Assembly: GCA_028279425.1 (NCBI GenBank)
Contig: JANQNV010000030.1
Span: 1 to 41,654 of the forward strand
Direction: 5' to 3'
Origin: Longimicrobiales bacterium
Lineage (GTDB): Bacteria; Gemmatimonadota; Gemmatimonadetes; Longimicrobiales; Gaopeijiaceae
DNA length: 41,654 bases
A program made the translations under genes and the position numbers. Shown in pieces: positions 34,649 through 41,654 of this stretch (the stretch's first letter is position 1; each line of letters begins with the position of its first letter). The notes beneath the pieces are model-generated. The model saw only the letters and a list, made by a program, of their open reading frames with translations, did no database searches and had not been told where the DNA came from.

Positions 34649-34947
34649 ACGTCTCTCGCGCCGTCGACGGTGCGCGTGCGACGTCGGCCCTCGATCTCGG
34701 CGAAGCGCCGGCCCTCGACGTCGCGCTTGCTCGCCAGGATCTCGTAGGCCTCCACCCACCGCGGGTCGGTCATCGCCCGGTCGAAAAACGAGAGCACGTC
34801 CACATCGTAGAAGAGGTTGTAGCGAAGGGGACTCGGCTCGCGTGCAAGCGCGAGCCTCGATCGTTCGCGGCAGGGTGAGTATCCACACCACGTCTCGCCG
34901 TCGCAATCGAATACGCAACCCTTGCCGCGCGTTCCCGAACCCGACAC
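34645..34947 (-). CDS. Small Cys-containing protein, possible alpha/alpha-toroid fragment
   Basis: A 100-residue frame from the GTG at 34947, ending with an ATGA overlap into the methyltransferase gene. It has four cysteines (11, 15, 21, 26) and then LRYNLFYDVDVLSFFDRA, DPRWVEAYEILASKRD and EGRRF. The second part resembles the repeated helix pattern of squalene-cyclase/prenyltransferase-like toroid proteins (YNxxYxLxVL, DPRxxEAxxLLxSKRxxDGRW). If so, it is a C-terminal piece of a longer protein whose 5' part is gone. The GTG lies inside the palindrome upstream of padR, so the true start is doubtful. No function is assigned. Confidence 0.45.
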   Translation of the reverse strand: MSGSGTRGKGCVFDCDGETWCGYSPCRERSRLALAREPSPLRYNLFYDVDVLSFFDRAMTDPRWVEAYEILASKRDVEGRRFAEIEGRRRTRTVDGARDV

Positions 34948-34971
34948 TGTTACGTAACACTGTTGGGTTCG
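34936..34971. promoter_or_regulatory. 36-bp near-perfect palindrome, probable PadR operator
   Basis: The left half CGAACCCGACACTGTTAC and right half GTAACACTGTTGGGTTCG are complementary at 16 of 18 positions around an axis at 34953.5. The core TGTTACGTAACA (34948-34959) is perfect. ACACTGTT also recurs directly at 34944 and 34957. It ends 36 bases before the padR start codon, where an autoregulatory operator would lie. A bidirectional hairpin is the alternative, but there is no T-tract. Confidence 0.65.
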
Positions 34972-35007
34972 TGGTGCGGCGGCTCTTTCGTCGAGGGGCG
35001 AGGATCG

Positions 35008-35337
35008 ATGAGCGAAACACTGGGTGGATTCGAGAAGTTGCTGATGCTCGCCATCTTGCGCCTGGGCGCCAACGCCTACGGCGCCGCCATCTTCGAAGAG
35101 CTCGAGGCCCGAACCTCGCGCCGGGTCGCCCCGGGGGCAGTGTACGTCACTCTGGGGCGCCTGGAGAAGCGCGGCCTCGTGCGAGCGCGCCCCGGGGAGT
35201 CGACACCCGAGCGAGGCGGTCGACCCAAGAAGGTCTACGAGTTGCAGCCCGACGGCCTCGACGCCCTGCGCGGCGCCCGGCGCGACTGGGATGCCATGGC
35301 CGAGGGCCTGGGTGGCATCCTCGGAGTCGACGCATGA
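35008..35337 (+). CDS. PadR-family transcriptional regulator
   Basis: Winged-helix PadR protein of 109 residues starting MSETLGGFEKLLMLAILRLG, with ANAYGAAIFEELEARTSRR and the recognition region APGAVYVTLGRLEKRGLVRAR. CGAGG precedes the ATG at 35008 at good spacing, so the upstream in-frame start at 34963 is not needed. Its stop overlaps the ADOP permease start (ATGA). It probably represses its own operon through the palindrome at 34936-34971; the inducing signal is unknown. Confidence 0.9.
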   Translation: MSETLGGFEKLLMLAILRLGANAYGAAIFEELEARTSRRVAPGAVYVTLGRLEKRGLVRARPGESTPERGGRPKKVYELQPDGLDALRGARRDWDAMAEGLGGILGVDA

Positions 35338-38039
35338 CCCGTCCGCCGCGCCTGGCCGAATGGATCCTGCACGCGATGCTGCCCGCGCGCCGACGCGACG
35401 AGGTGCTGGGCGACCTCGCCGAGGCCCATGCCCGCCGCGTCGCGTCGGGTCGCATGGGTGCCCACCTCTGGTACGCGAGCCAGGTGCTACTCCTACCGCT
35501 CTGGCTCCTGAGCGCCTCCATACGGTCGACCCGCATCGAGGGCACGCACCTGAGGCGAGCCGCACGCAGCTTGGCACGCACGCCGGGCTTCACCGTCGTC
35601 GCCGTGCTGTCGCTGGGCCTGGGCATTGGCGCAACCACAGCGATCTCGGGCGCCCTCGAGGCCTTGATCTTCGAGACCCTTCCGGTCGACCGTCCCGAGG
35701 AGTTGTCGCTGGTGTATCACAGCTGGCCCGACGAGTGGGAGGGGGGGCAGTACGGCTCGAGCAACGCCACCGACCCATCCGACGGTACCGCCCTCGCGAG
35801 CAACGTGTCCTACCCGGCGTTCAGGGCCGCACAGGCCGCCGCCACGGGAATCGACCTGGCCGGCTACGCCTTCATTCGCGAAATGTCGGTCGTGATCGGC
35901 GATGCACCGGCGCTGGCGGCGGGCGGCATGCTGGTCTCCGGCAACTACTTCTCGACGCTGGGCCTCGAGATGACGTTGGGTCGAGCGTTGACCGAGGCGG
36001 ATGAGACCCCCGGCGCCCGCACGGCCGTGCTGAGTCACTCCTACTGGGCCCGAGCCTTCGCGGCCGACCCCGACGTGGTCGGAAGAGAGCTCCTGCTCAA
36101 CGGTCGCCCCTTCACCGTGGTCGGAGTCGCACAAAAGGACTACATCGGCCTCTCGCCAGGCGGGTTCTTCGGGCCGAGCGACGTGATCGTGCCCCTCACC
36201 TCGGCCGAAGCCTTCGTCCGCCTCGCGGGCGAGGAGGGCGAGTCGACGTTGACGCGCGCACTCGCACACTGGGTCCGCCTCATCGCACGCACGCCCGTGA
36301 CGACCCCGGTTGCGCCCGTGCGCGAGGGCATCAGCCGAGCTGTCCGAGCGCAGATGGTCGAAAGCGGGGTGATCCAGGCCGATGTCTCCGGCGACATGGA
36401 GATGCGCTTTCTCGATGGAGCTCGGGGACTCGACTCCCTCGAAGAAGACCTCGCGGGCCCGCTCCGGATCCTTACGGGAGTGGTGGTGATCGTGCTCCTG
36501 ATCGCCTGCGCCAACCTCACTACGCTCCTCCTCGCCCGCGGGGCGTCACGCACCCCCGAGACCGCCCTACGCCGCGCGATCGGCGCCTCGCGCTGGGAGC
36601 TTGCCCGGCCCCAGGTACTGGAGAGCTTGATGCTGGGGGTGCTGGGTGGCGCCGTGGGGATCGGGGCTGCGCTGTGGGCGGGACCGCTCCTCGTCTCGGC
36701 GCTGACCGACGGTGCCGGGCGAGCCGCGACCCGCTACGAACTCGACGGCGTATTGCTGGCCACGGCGGCGCTCGCGAGCGTGTTCGCGGCAGGGATCTCG
36801 GGGTGGGTCCCCGCCCTGCGCATGACGCGGACCGACCCGGCCGCGCAACTCGGCGCGCGCGGGCAGGGAGGGGCAGCCGATCGTTTTCGCCTCGGTCGCA
36901 TTCTCGTGGCCGCGCAACTCGCCATCTCGGTCCCCCTGGTGGTCGCGGCAGGCCTCCTCCTCACCACCCTGGGCAACCTCGCTTCGGTCGATCCGGGCTT
37001 CGACACGCGCAACCTCATCGTGTTCGGGGTCGACGCGGGCCACGCCACCCGGGACGCCGACGAGAAGACGGCTCTGTATGCGCGCATCCTCGAAGGGGTG
37101 CGGGCCCTCGACGGCGTCGAAACGGCTTCGATCGTCGAAAACGTGCTCGTCAGCGGGTGGAGATCCAACTCGGGAGCCATGGTCGATGGCGAACGCCACA
37201 TGCTCGACATGAACGGCGTCAGTCCCGGCTTCCTCGAGACCATGGGCATCGAACTGCGATCGGGCCGCATGGTGGACGACTCCGACGTCGCTGGGGCACC
37301 GCGGGTGGCGGTCGTGAACGAAACGGCCGAACGCCAGGTCTTCGGCGGCCGGGCCGTGGGTCGCAGCTTCACGATTTCGGACCAGGAGTTGCAGGTAGTG
37401 GGGGTGGTCGCCGACACGAAGTACGCAAGCCTGAAGTCGGAGGTCGAACCCGGCTTCCTGGAAAGCTGGCAACAGCGGCCGGGAGGGCTGTGGACCGTCA
37501 ACTACGCCGTGCGCACCCCTCGCCCCCCCTCCGAGATGGAGGTGGTGATTCGCGACCTCGTGGCGGCTGCCGACCCTCGCCTCCCCGTGACGCGATTCCG
37601 AAGCCAGGGCGACGAGCTGGAGCGACAGGCGTCGCGCGAACGAGTCCTCGCTGAACTGTTGTCGCTCTTCGCCGGGTTTGCACTTCTGCTCTCGTGCATC
37701 GGCCTCCACGGGGTCATCTCGTTCGCGGTGGCACAGCGCCGGGCGGAGATGGGCATCCGACTCGCGCTCGGAGCGGCACCCGCCTCGATCCTCCGACTCG
37801 TGCTCACACAGGTGTTCGGCCTGACCGCGATCGGGCTCGCCATCGGTCTGTTGATCGCCTGGCAGGTGAGCCCGGTGGTCGACTCGATGCTGTTCGGCAT
37901 CGATCCGGGAGACCCCTGGACGAGGGTCCGGGCCGCGATCCTCATGGCGGGCGTGGCGTTGGCGGCTGGGTTTCTGCCGGCATGGCGCGCTTCACGGGTC
38001 GACCCCCTCCGGTCACTGGCGCCGAGCGGTGGGGCGTGA
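35334..38039 (+). CDS. ADOP-family ABC transporter permease (second)
   Basis: Inner-membrane ADOP permease of 901 residues. The N-terminal prefix (RLAEWILHAMLPARRRDEVLGDLAEAHARR) is of a different type from that of the first permease in this window and is followed by an extra hydrophobic helix (WYASQVLLLPLWLLSAS). The MacB-like core comes next, with ARTPGFTVVAVLSLGLGIGA, periplasmic domains, and two FtsX modules (VVVIVLLIACANLTTLLLA and LLSLFAGFALLLSCIGLHGVI with RRAEMGIRLALGA). No ATPase gene is adjacent. It is coupled to padR by a 4-base overlap. The cargo is unknown. Confidence 0.92.
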   Translation: MTRPPRLAEWILHAMLPARRRDEVLGDLAEAHARRVASGRMGAHLWYASQVLLLPLWLLSASIRSTRIEGTHLRRAARSLARTPGFTVVAVLSLGLGIGATTAISGALEALIFETLPVDRPEELSLVYHSWPDEWEGGQYGSSNATDPSDGTALASNVSYPAFRAAQAAATGIDLAGYAFIREMSVVIGDAPALAAGGMLVSGNYFSTLGLEMTLGRALTEADETPGARTAVLSHSYWARAFAADPDVVGRELLLNGRPFTVVGVAQKDYIGLSPGGFFGPSDVIVPLTSAEAFVRLAGEEGESTLTRALAHWVRLIARTPVTTPVAPVREGISRAVRAQMVESGVIQADVSGDMEMRFLDGARGLDSLEEDLAGPLRILTGVVVIVLLIACANLTTLLLARGASRTPETALRRAIGASRWELARPQVLESLMLGVLGGAVGIGAALWAGPLLVSALTDGAGRAATRYELDGVLLATAALASVFAAGISGWVPALRMTRTDPAAQLGARGQGGAADRFRLGRILVAAQLAISVPLVVAAGLLLTTLGNLASVDPGFDTRNLIVFGVDAGHATRDADEKTALYARILEGVRALDGVETASIVENVLVSGWRSNSGAMVDGERHMLDMNGVSPGFLETMGIELRSGRMVDDSDVAGAPRVAVVNETAERQVFGGRAVGRSFTISDQELQVVGVVADTKYASLKSEVEPGFLESWQQRPGGLWTVNYAVRTPRPPSEMEVVIRDLVAAADPRLPVTRFRSQGDELERQASRERVLAELLSLFAGFALLLSCIGLHGVISFAVAQRRAEMGIRLALGAAPASILRLVLTQVFGLTAIGLAIGLLIAWQVSPVVDSMLFGIDPGDPWTRVRAAILMAGVALAAGFLPAWRASRVDPLRSLAPSGGA

Positions 38040-38102
38040 GGGGCAGCGCGGCGCGTCTTCGTCGGCCTCGCGGCTCCCAACGGGTCCGCGTGGTTCCGTG
38101 CG

Positions 38103-38246
38103 CTAGTTCGGCAACCGATGGAAGGGCAATGGCGCGAGACTGACCTCGCCGGGCGCCTGACCACCGCGATACCGATCGACCACCGCAGAGGCGCAGTCGA
38201 ACAGGCCGACGGCCGCCTCCGAAGGGGAGCGACCGCGTTCCGCCAT
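38103..38246 (-). other. Gap with an unconvincing 47-residue ORF
   Basis: The 233-base gap between the ADOP permease and the heptad-repeat gene contains an ATG frame (38246 to 38103) encoding 47 residues starting MAERGRSPSEAAVGLFDCAS. It lies 26 bases downstream of the heptad-repeat gene on the same strand. No ribosome binding site or family is seen. It could be a small protein or a degraded gene end; I see nothing else in the gap. Confidence 0.2.
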
Positions 38247-38272
38247 CTCGATCAGAGACGCGCACCCGGCAC

Positions 38273-38617
38273 CTATTCGAGCGCGCGCAATCGCGCTTCG
38301 TGGTCGGCCAGCGTGGCCCGAACGGAGGCGTCGAGAGATGCGACCGTGCGACCCAGTGCGTCAAAACGAGCCTCGAAGCGCGCCTCGAGACCTTCCATCA
38401 TCGTGCGCCGTTCGTGGCGCGCCTGTTCGAACAACACCGTCGCGTGGCGGCGGGATTCCTCGATGCGGGCATCCACGCCGTCGAGACGCTGGTCTACGCC
38501 GTCGAGACGCTGGTCCATGCCGTCGAGACGCCGGTCCATGCCGTCGAGACGCCGATCCATGCCGTCGAAACGCCGGCCGAGAAACTCGACGAGCTCCGTG
38601 TATTGATCACTGGTCAT
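38273..38617 (-). CDS. Heptad-repeat coiled-coil protein
   Basis: Protein of 114 residues from the ATG at 38617. After MTSDQYTELVEFLGRR come five near-identical heptads (FDGMDRR, LDGMDRR, LDGMDQR, LDGVDQR, LDGVDAR), then a longer charged helix (ARIEESRRHATVLFEQARHE, RFDALGRTVASLDASVRATL). With no signal or membrane segment, it should be a cytoplasmic oligomeric coiled coil. The family is unrecognised; similar heptad runs occur in phage-associated and structural proteins. There is no good ribosome binding site. The gene is convergent with the ADOP permease. Confidence 0.65.
   Translation of the reverse strand: MTSDQYTELVEFLGRRFDGMDRRLDGMDRRLDGMDQRLDGVDQRLDGVDARIEESRRHATVLFEQARHERRTMMEGLEARFEARFDALGRTVASLDASVRATLADHEARLRALE
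38477..38581. repeat. 21-bp tandem repeat encoding coiled-coil heptads
   Basis: Five 21-bp units beginning GCCGTCGA on the plus strand at 38477, 38498, 38519, 38540 and 38561 correspond to one heptad each. Units 2 to 4 differ from one another at one or two bases, indicating recent expansion by slippage or recombination that kept the heptad phase. Confidence 0.85.
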
Positions 38618-38704
38618 GGCGTTGAGAATACGCGGCCATCCTACGCCCGTCCATGTCGGGATGCGGCGTCTCGATGGTGGGACTACGCCCGACGGGCCAC
38701 GGAT

Positions 38705-38734
38705 TTGACCCCCAAGTTGAGAACGCCATATCAT
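38705..38734 (+). promoter_or_regulatory. Sigma70-like promoter
   Basis: TTGACC (38705-38710) and TATCAT (38729-38734) are separated by 18 bases, the best -35/-10 match I see in this window. Transcription would begin near 38741 and cover the small leader ORF, the DUF2946-like gene and possibly the DUF5916 gene. The two hexamers match the consensus at five and four of six positions. Confidence 0.5.
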
Positions 38735-38783
38735 CAGGCGCTGCCCGTGATGCCTGCTTCCCACCACACTGGATCGACCACCG

Positions 38784-38858
38784 ATGACGCGCACGGAGGA
38801 GGCCCCTACCCTGGTCGTCGACCTCCATCCCTCGGGAGCGCCTGAGGAGGACGTCTAA
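38784..38858 (+). CDS. 24-residue leader ORF
   Basis: A short frame from the ATG at 38784 (starting MTRTEEAPTLVV and rich in acidic residues at its end) whose stop shares a base with the next start codon (TAATG). It begins about 43 bases after the predicted transcription start. Its last codons contain the GGAGG that serves as ribosome binding site for the next gene, so translation of this peptide would directly affect that gene. No family is recognised. Confidence 0.35.
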   Translation: MTRTEEAPTLVVDLHPSGAPEEDV

Positions 38859-39238
38859 TGCCGCGCGCTCATCGGCAGCTCCCGCCACCCCTCCGACGAT
38901 CCCGGCGCGCGCGACGCAGAATCGCCGCGGCTCTCCTGCTCGTGTTCGCGGGCGGCACCGCAGGGTCGTTCGTCGAAGGAGCCCATCACCACCACCATGC
39001 GCCGTCGACGGCGGGGTGGCACGGTGACCACTCGCACGACTCCGAGGGCAAGGAAGCGGTCCACGCCGGCTGCAGTCTCTGCTCGCTCGCCGGCACCCTG
39101 CTCCCGCTCCCCGAGTCGCCGCCGCCGCACGACGTCGCGTCGCGATGGACCGTCGTCGCGACCACCGCCGCGACCGACGCTCCCCCACGCCGCGATCGCG
39201 GTGTCTTCGCCCAACCTCGGGCTCCCCCCACGGCCTGA
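38858..39238 (+). CDS. His-rich DUF2946-like small exported protein
   Basis: Protein of 126 residues. A basic N-terminus is followed by one hydrophobic segment (IAAALLLVFAGGTAGSFVEG), a His-rich stretch (AHHHHHAP, WHGDHSHD), the HAGCSLCSLAG motif with a CxxC pair, and an RAPP-type end. This is the arrangement of DUF2946-like proteins, often found near metal transport genes. Metal binding, probably copper or zinc, is inferred. GGAGG lies eight bases before the ATG. About 215 bases separate it from the DUF5916 gene on the same strand. Confidence 0.65.
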   Translation: MPRAHRQLPPPLRRSRRARRRIAAALLLVFAGGTAGSFVEGAHHHHHAPSTAGWHGDHSHDSEGKEAVHAGCSLCSLAGTLLPLPESPPPHDVASRWTVVATTAATDAPPRRDRGVFAQPRAPPTA

Positions 39239-39453
39239 CCCCCATCCGACTCCACCCCTGCCCCGCAGGGACCCTCTCATGACGGGGGACCGCGATGGCG
39301 GCACACGCCGCAGCGTGGACCCGCGTCCGACCCGTGCGCGCATGCAGTGCCCGCGGTGCCCGCTGCAGTAGCCATGCAGGCAGCACCTGCTGGGCCGGCA
39401 GCGTCGGCTGCACGTGGAGCATCTGCTGCGCCGTGCGGGAGGAGATCCAGACC
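39239..39453 (+). other. Structured leader before the DUF5916 gene
   Basis: No gene is supported here. There is a 30-residue frame (39279-39371) ending in CPRCPLQ with no clear ribosome binding site. Several small hairpins can form, including GCAGG/CCTGC around CAGCA (39376-39390) and GCCG/CGGC just after. I do not recognise any riboswitch class. Confidence 0.35.
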
Positions 39454-41654
39454 GTGGGACATCAACAGACACCCGCACCAAGACCGCGATGCGTGTTGGT
39501 TGGGCGTGCGTTGCGACGGGCCGTCGCGACGTGTGCCTGCGCTGCTGCGGCGTCGCCCTTGGGGATGTTGCCCTTCGCGTCCCATGCGGCGGCGCAAGAG
39601 AAGCCAGTCGCCCGCGCGGCCGAAACGCGAGCGGAACTCCAGATCGACGGGCGGCTCGACGAGCCCGAGTGGGCGAGCGCCCCCGAGATCGGTGCCTTCA
39701 CGCAGGTGGATCCGATCGCGGGCGAGCGGAGCCGGGCGCCGACCGAGGTTCGCCTCCTCTGGGACGACGGCGCCCTCTACGTAGCGGCCCGAATGACCGA
39801 ACCGGAGGCGGCGAGCGGCAGCCGCGTCGAGGGGCTGCGCCGCGACTTCAACTTCGAAAACAACGATGTCTTCGGCGTGGTGCTCGACGGCTTCGGCGAC
39901 GGGCGCTTCGCCATGTCCTTCATGACGAACCCGGACGGCGTGCAGCGCGATCTCCTGGTCTTCGACGGCCGCGATGCCGATCCGGCGTGGAACGGCGTCT
40001 GGCGCGTGCGCACGGCCCGCACGGAGTCCGGGTGGACCGCCGAGATGTCGATCCCCTGGGCCACCCTGCGCTACCTCGGGAGCGAAGGCTGGCAGGTCAA
40101 CTTCCTCCGGGTGGCCCGGGCGATCCAGGAGACGAGCGGATGGTCGCCGTGGCACCGCGGGGTCCCCGCCCTCGACATGGCGTTCGCCGGCCGCCTCGAG
40201 GGGATCCAGCCCCCGCCGCCGAGCCTCAACCTGCAGATCCAGCCCTACACCGTCGCGCGGAGCGAGTCGGTCGGGTCGGGACTCCTCGACGGTGCCACCT
40301 CGACGGGCGACGTCGGCCTCGACGTGAAGTGGGCAGCCACTCCCAACACCGTCGTCGACCTGACCTGGAACATGGACTTCGCGCAGGCCGAGGTCGATCG
40401 CCAGGTCATCAATCTGGACCGCTTCTCCGTCTTCTTTCCCGAGCGCCGGACCTTCTTCCTCGAAAACGCCAGCCTGTTCGACACGGGCCTCGATGTGATC
40501 TCGCCCTTCTACAGCCGCCGAATCGGCTTGGACGACGAAGGGCTACCCGTTCCGGTGACGGCGGGTGGGCGGGTGACGCATCGATCCGCCACCTCGAGCG
40601 CCGGCGCCCTGATCGTGCGCCAGGAGGGGGTGGGCTCGACCGACGGGAGCGTATTCGGCGTGGGTCGCTACACCCGGAACGTCGGGGCCATGGGTCGGAT
40701 CGGCGGGCTGATCACCTCGCGATACGACGAGGGCCTCGCCGCTTCCGCCTCGGCGGCCAACACCGTCGCGGCCGTCGACTGGTTCTTCCGCCCCACGACC
40801 GATCTGGTCACGAGCGGGATGGTGTCGCGCTCGTTCACCGAGGGCGCGGGGGGTGACGGCTGGTCCGCCTTCGCCTTCATCGGCAACAACGCCCCATGGG
40901 GATACCTCGGATGGCTCCAGGAGTACATCGGCGCCGAGTGGGAGCCGCGGACCGGCTTCCGCTTTTCGTCTGACGTGATCGTCACCAGCCCGGCCTTCTC
41001 GCTCGACCTGCGGCCCGATTGGCTTCCGGACTGGATCCGCTCCTACGCGCCCGGCTCCACCGTCTATCTCTTCCACCGAGCATCGACAGGGGACTTCTTC
41101 GCGGGCACCGTGACGATCGAACCCCTGAACTTCGTGCTCGAAAACGGGGGCGAGTTCGGGCTGTCGGTTCAACCCGAATGGCAGCGCTTCGAGCGGCCCT
41201 TCGAGCCGATCCCCAGGATCCAGGTGCCCGCCGCCGACTATCAGTTCAATCGGTGGACGGCGTCCGTTTCACACGACCCGTCCGCGAACCTGACGGGGAG
41301 CGCGCGCTACACCTGGGGTCCGTTCTACGACGGGACGCTCGATCGCTCGGTACTGACGGGCAAGGCGATCCTGACGAGTCACCTCGTCGCCCTCGCCTCG
41401 TGGGAGCACAGCCGCTTCCGTGGGGTCGGGGGGCTCGACGGGACGACCGACCTCGTGACCCCCGAGGTGCGGGCGGCGCTCAACCCCCGTGTCGAACTCG
41501 CCGGGATCTGGCAGTACAACACCGCCGTCCAGGCCTCGAGCCTGAACGTCCGGCTCTCCTGGGAGTTCCGCCCACTGTCGTTCCTCTATGTGGTCTACAA
41601 CGACAACGCCTCGCTCGACGGAGCGCTCGAACCCTTTCCGGCTCGGCGACAGCT
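39454..41654 (+). CDS. DUF5916 outer-membrane protein with carbohydrate-binding-like domain (3' end cut)
   Basis: Open to the window end, at least 733 residues. The GTG at 39454 has GGAGGAG upstream; an in-frame GTG at 39493 is the alternative. A signal peptide ends near FASHAAAQ. The first domain (about residues 60-230) resembles family 9 carbohydrate-binding modules: LQIDGRLDEPEWASAP, VRLLWDDGALYVAARM, NNDVFGVVLDGFGDGR and TAEMSIPWATLRY. The rest follows the DUF5916 pattern: FAQAEVDRQVINLDRFSVFFPERRTFFLEN, then SPFYSRRIG and alternating barrel strands (SARYTWGPFYDG, SFLYVVYNDNA). It is probably an outer-membrane protein of unknown substrate. The frame is intact until the sequence stops. Confidence 0.92.
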   Translation, partial: MGHQQTPAPRPRCVLVGRALRRAVATCACAAAASPLGMLPFASHAAAQEKPVARAAETRAELQIDGRLDEPEWASAPEIGAFTQVDPIAGERSRAPTEVRLLWDDGALYVAARMTEPEAASGSRVEGLRRDFNFENNDVFGVVLDGFGDGRFAMSFMTNPDGVQRDLLVFDGRDADPAWNGVWRVRTARTESGWTAEMSIPWATLRYLGSEGWQVNFLRVARAIQETSGWSPWHRGVPALDMAFAGRLEGIQPPPPSLNLQIQPYTVARSESVGSGLLDGATSTGDVGLDVKWAATPNTVVDLTWNMDFAQAEVDRQVINLDRFSVFFPERRTFFLENASLFDTGLDVISPFYSRRIGLDDEGLPVPVTAGGRVTHRSATSSAGALIVRQEGVGSTDGSVFGVGRYTRNVGAMGRIGGLITSRYDEGLAASASAANTVAAVDWFFRPTTDLVTSGMVSRSFTEGAGGDGWSAFAFIGNNAPWGYLGWLQEYIGAEWEPRTGFRFSSDVIVTSPAFSLDLRPDWLPDWIRSYAPGSTVYLFHRASTGDFFAGTVTIEPLNFVLENGGEFGLSVQPEWQRFERPFEPIPRIQVPAADYQFNRWTASVSHDPSANLTGSARYTWGPFYDGTLDRSVLTGKAILTSHLVALASWEHSRFRGVGGLDGTTDLVTPEVRAALNPRVELAGIWQYNTAVQASSLNVRLSWEFRPLSFLYVVYNDNASLDGALEPFPARRQ

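Noticed and set aside
39239-39453. Cobalamin or other riboswitch before the DUF5916 gene
   Set aside because: Only small independent hairpins are visible; none of the conserved boxes I know could be found.
39277-40155. Minus-strand frame opposite the DUF5916 gene
   Set aside because: It is antisense to the carbohydrate-binding-like domain, whose frame is open to the window end and has clear motifs.

Overview
This is a high-GC bacterial segment in which coding density is high and neighbouring same-strand genes very often overlap by 1-4 bases (ATGA/GTGA junctions). Several family types point to Gemmatimonadota or a close relative: two PadR + ADOP-type (FtsX/MacB-like) permease pairs, a carbohydrate-binding/DUF5916 outer-membrane protein, six-bladed-propeller-like lipoproteins, and an amidohydrolase carrying a signal peptide. 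This placement is inferred from gene content only. I saw no rRNA, tRNA, CRISPR array or intact insertion sequence.

Layout. 1-329: tandem repeats and a hairpin. 330-3348 (-): ADOP permease and its PadR regulator. 3493-7434 (-): an Fe-S type Rrf2 regulator, a 19-copy 9-bp minisatellite, then a respiratory nitrite-ammonification operon read as outer-membrane barrel, nrfH, nrfA. 7588-7965 (-): small lipoprotein. 8206-12078 (+): GcvT-fold folate enzyme overlapping a PYROXD2-like FAD oxidoreductase, then an orphan menB. 12222-17178: DUF2490 protein, two-RCK potassium channel, propeller lipoprotein and membrane-anchored dihaem cytochrome c. 17184-24697 (-): a seven-gene glycan operon (GT2 glycosyltransferase, glucose-1-phosphate cytidylyltransferase, SDR enzyme, three consecutive sugar C-methyltransferase paralogues, and an anchored LamG-like protein). 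24792-29439: SMUG1-type uracil-DNA glycosylase, a multicopper oxidase with a large N-terminal extension, and a secreted amidohydrolase, followed by an apparent hydrolase remnant. 29671-32332 (-): nth-gmd-fcl, a DNA repair gene overlapping the two GDP-L-fucose genes. 32361-34947: two-motif aspartyl protease lipoprotein, a methyltransferase and a small cysteine-containing ORF. 34936-38039 (+): a 36-bp palindrome, PadR and a second ADOP permease. 38273-41654: heptad-repeat protein, a leader peptide plus His-rich DUF2946-like protein, and a DUF5916 gene cut by the window end.

How the parts fit. NrfH/NrfA would oxidise menaquinol and reduce nitrite to ammonium in the periplasm. The neighbouring Rrf2 protein is a plausible NO or redox sensor for it, and MenB belongs to the menaquinone pathway. 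The glycan genes can supply CDP-sugars, C-methyl-branched sugars and GDP-L-fucose for a surface polysaccharide. No CDP-glucose 4,6-dehydratase of the classical type and no export or polymerisation genes are present here. The most distinctive features are the triple C-methyltransferase operon, the nth-gmd-fcl coupling, the GcvT/FAD-oxidase pair, and the 36-bp palindrome in front of the second PadR gene.
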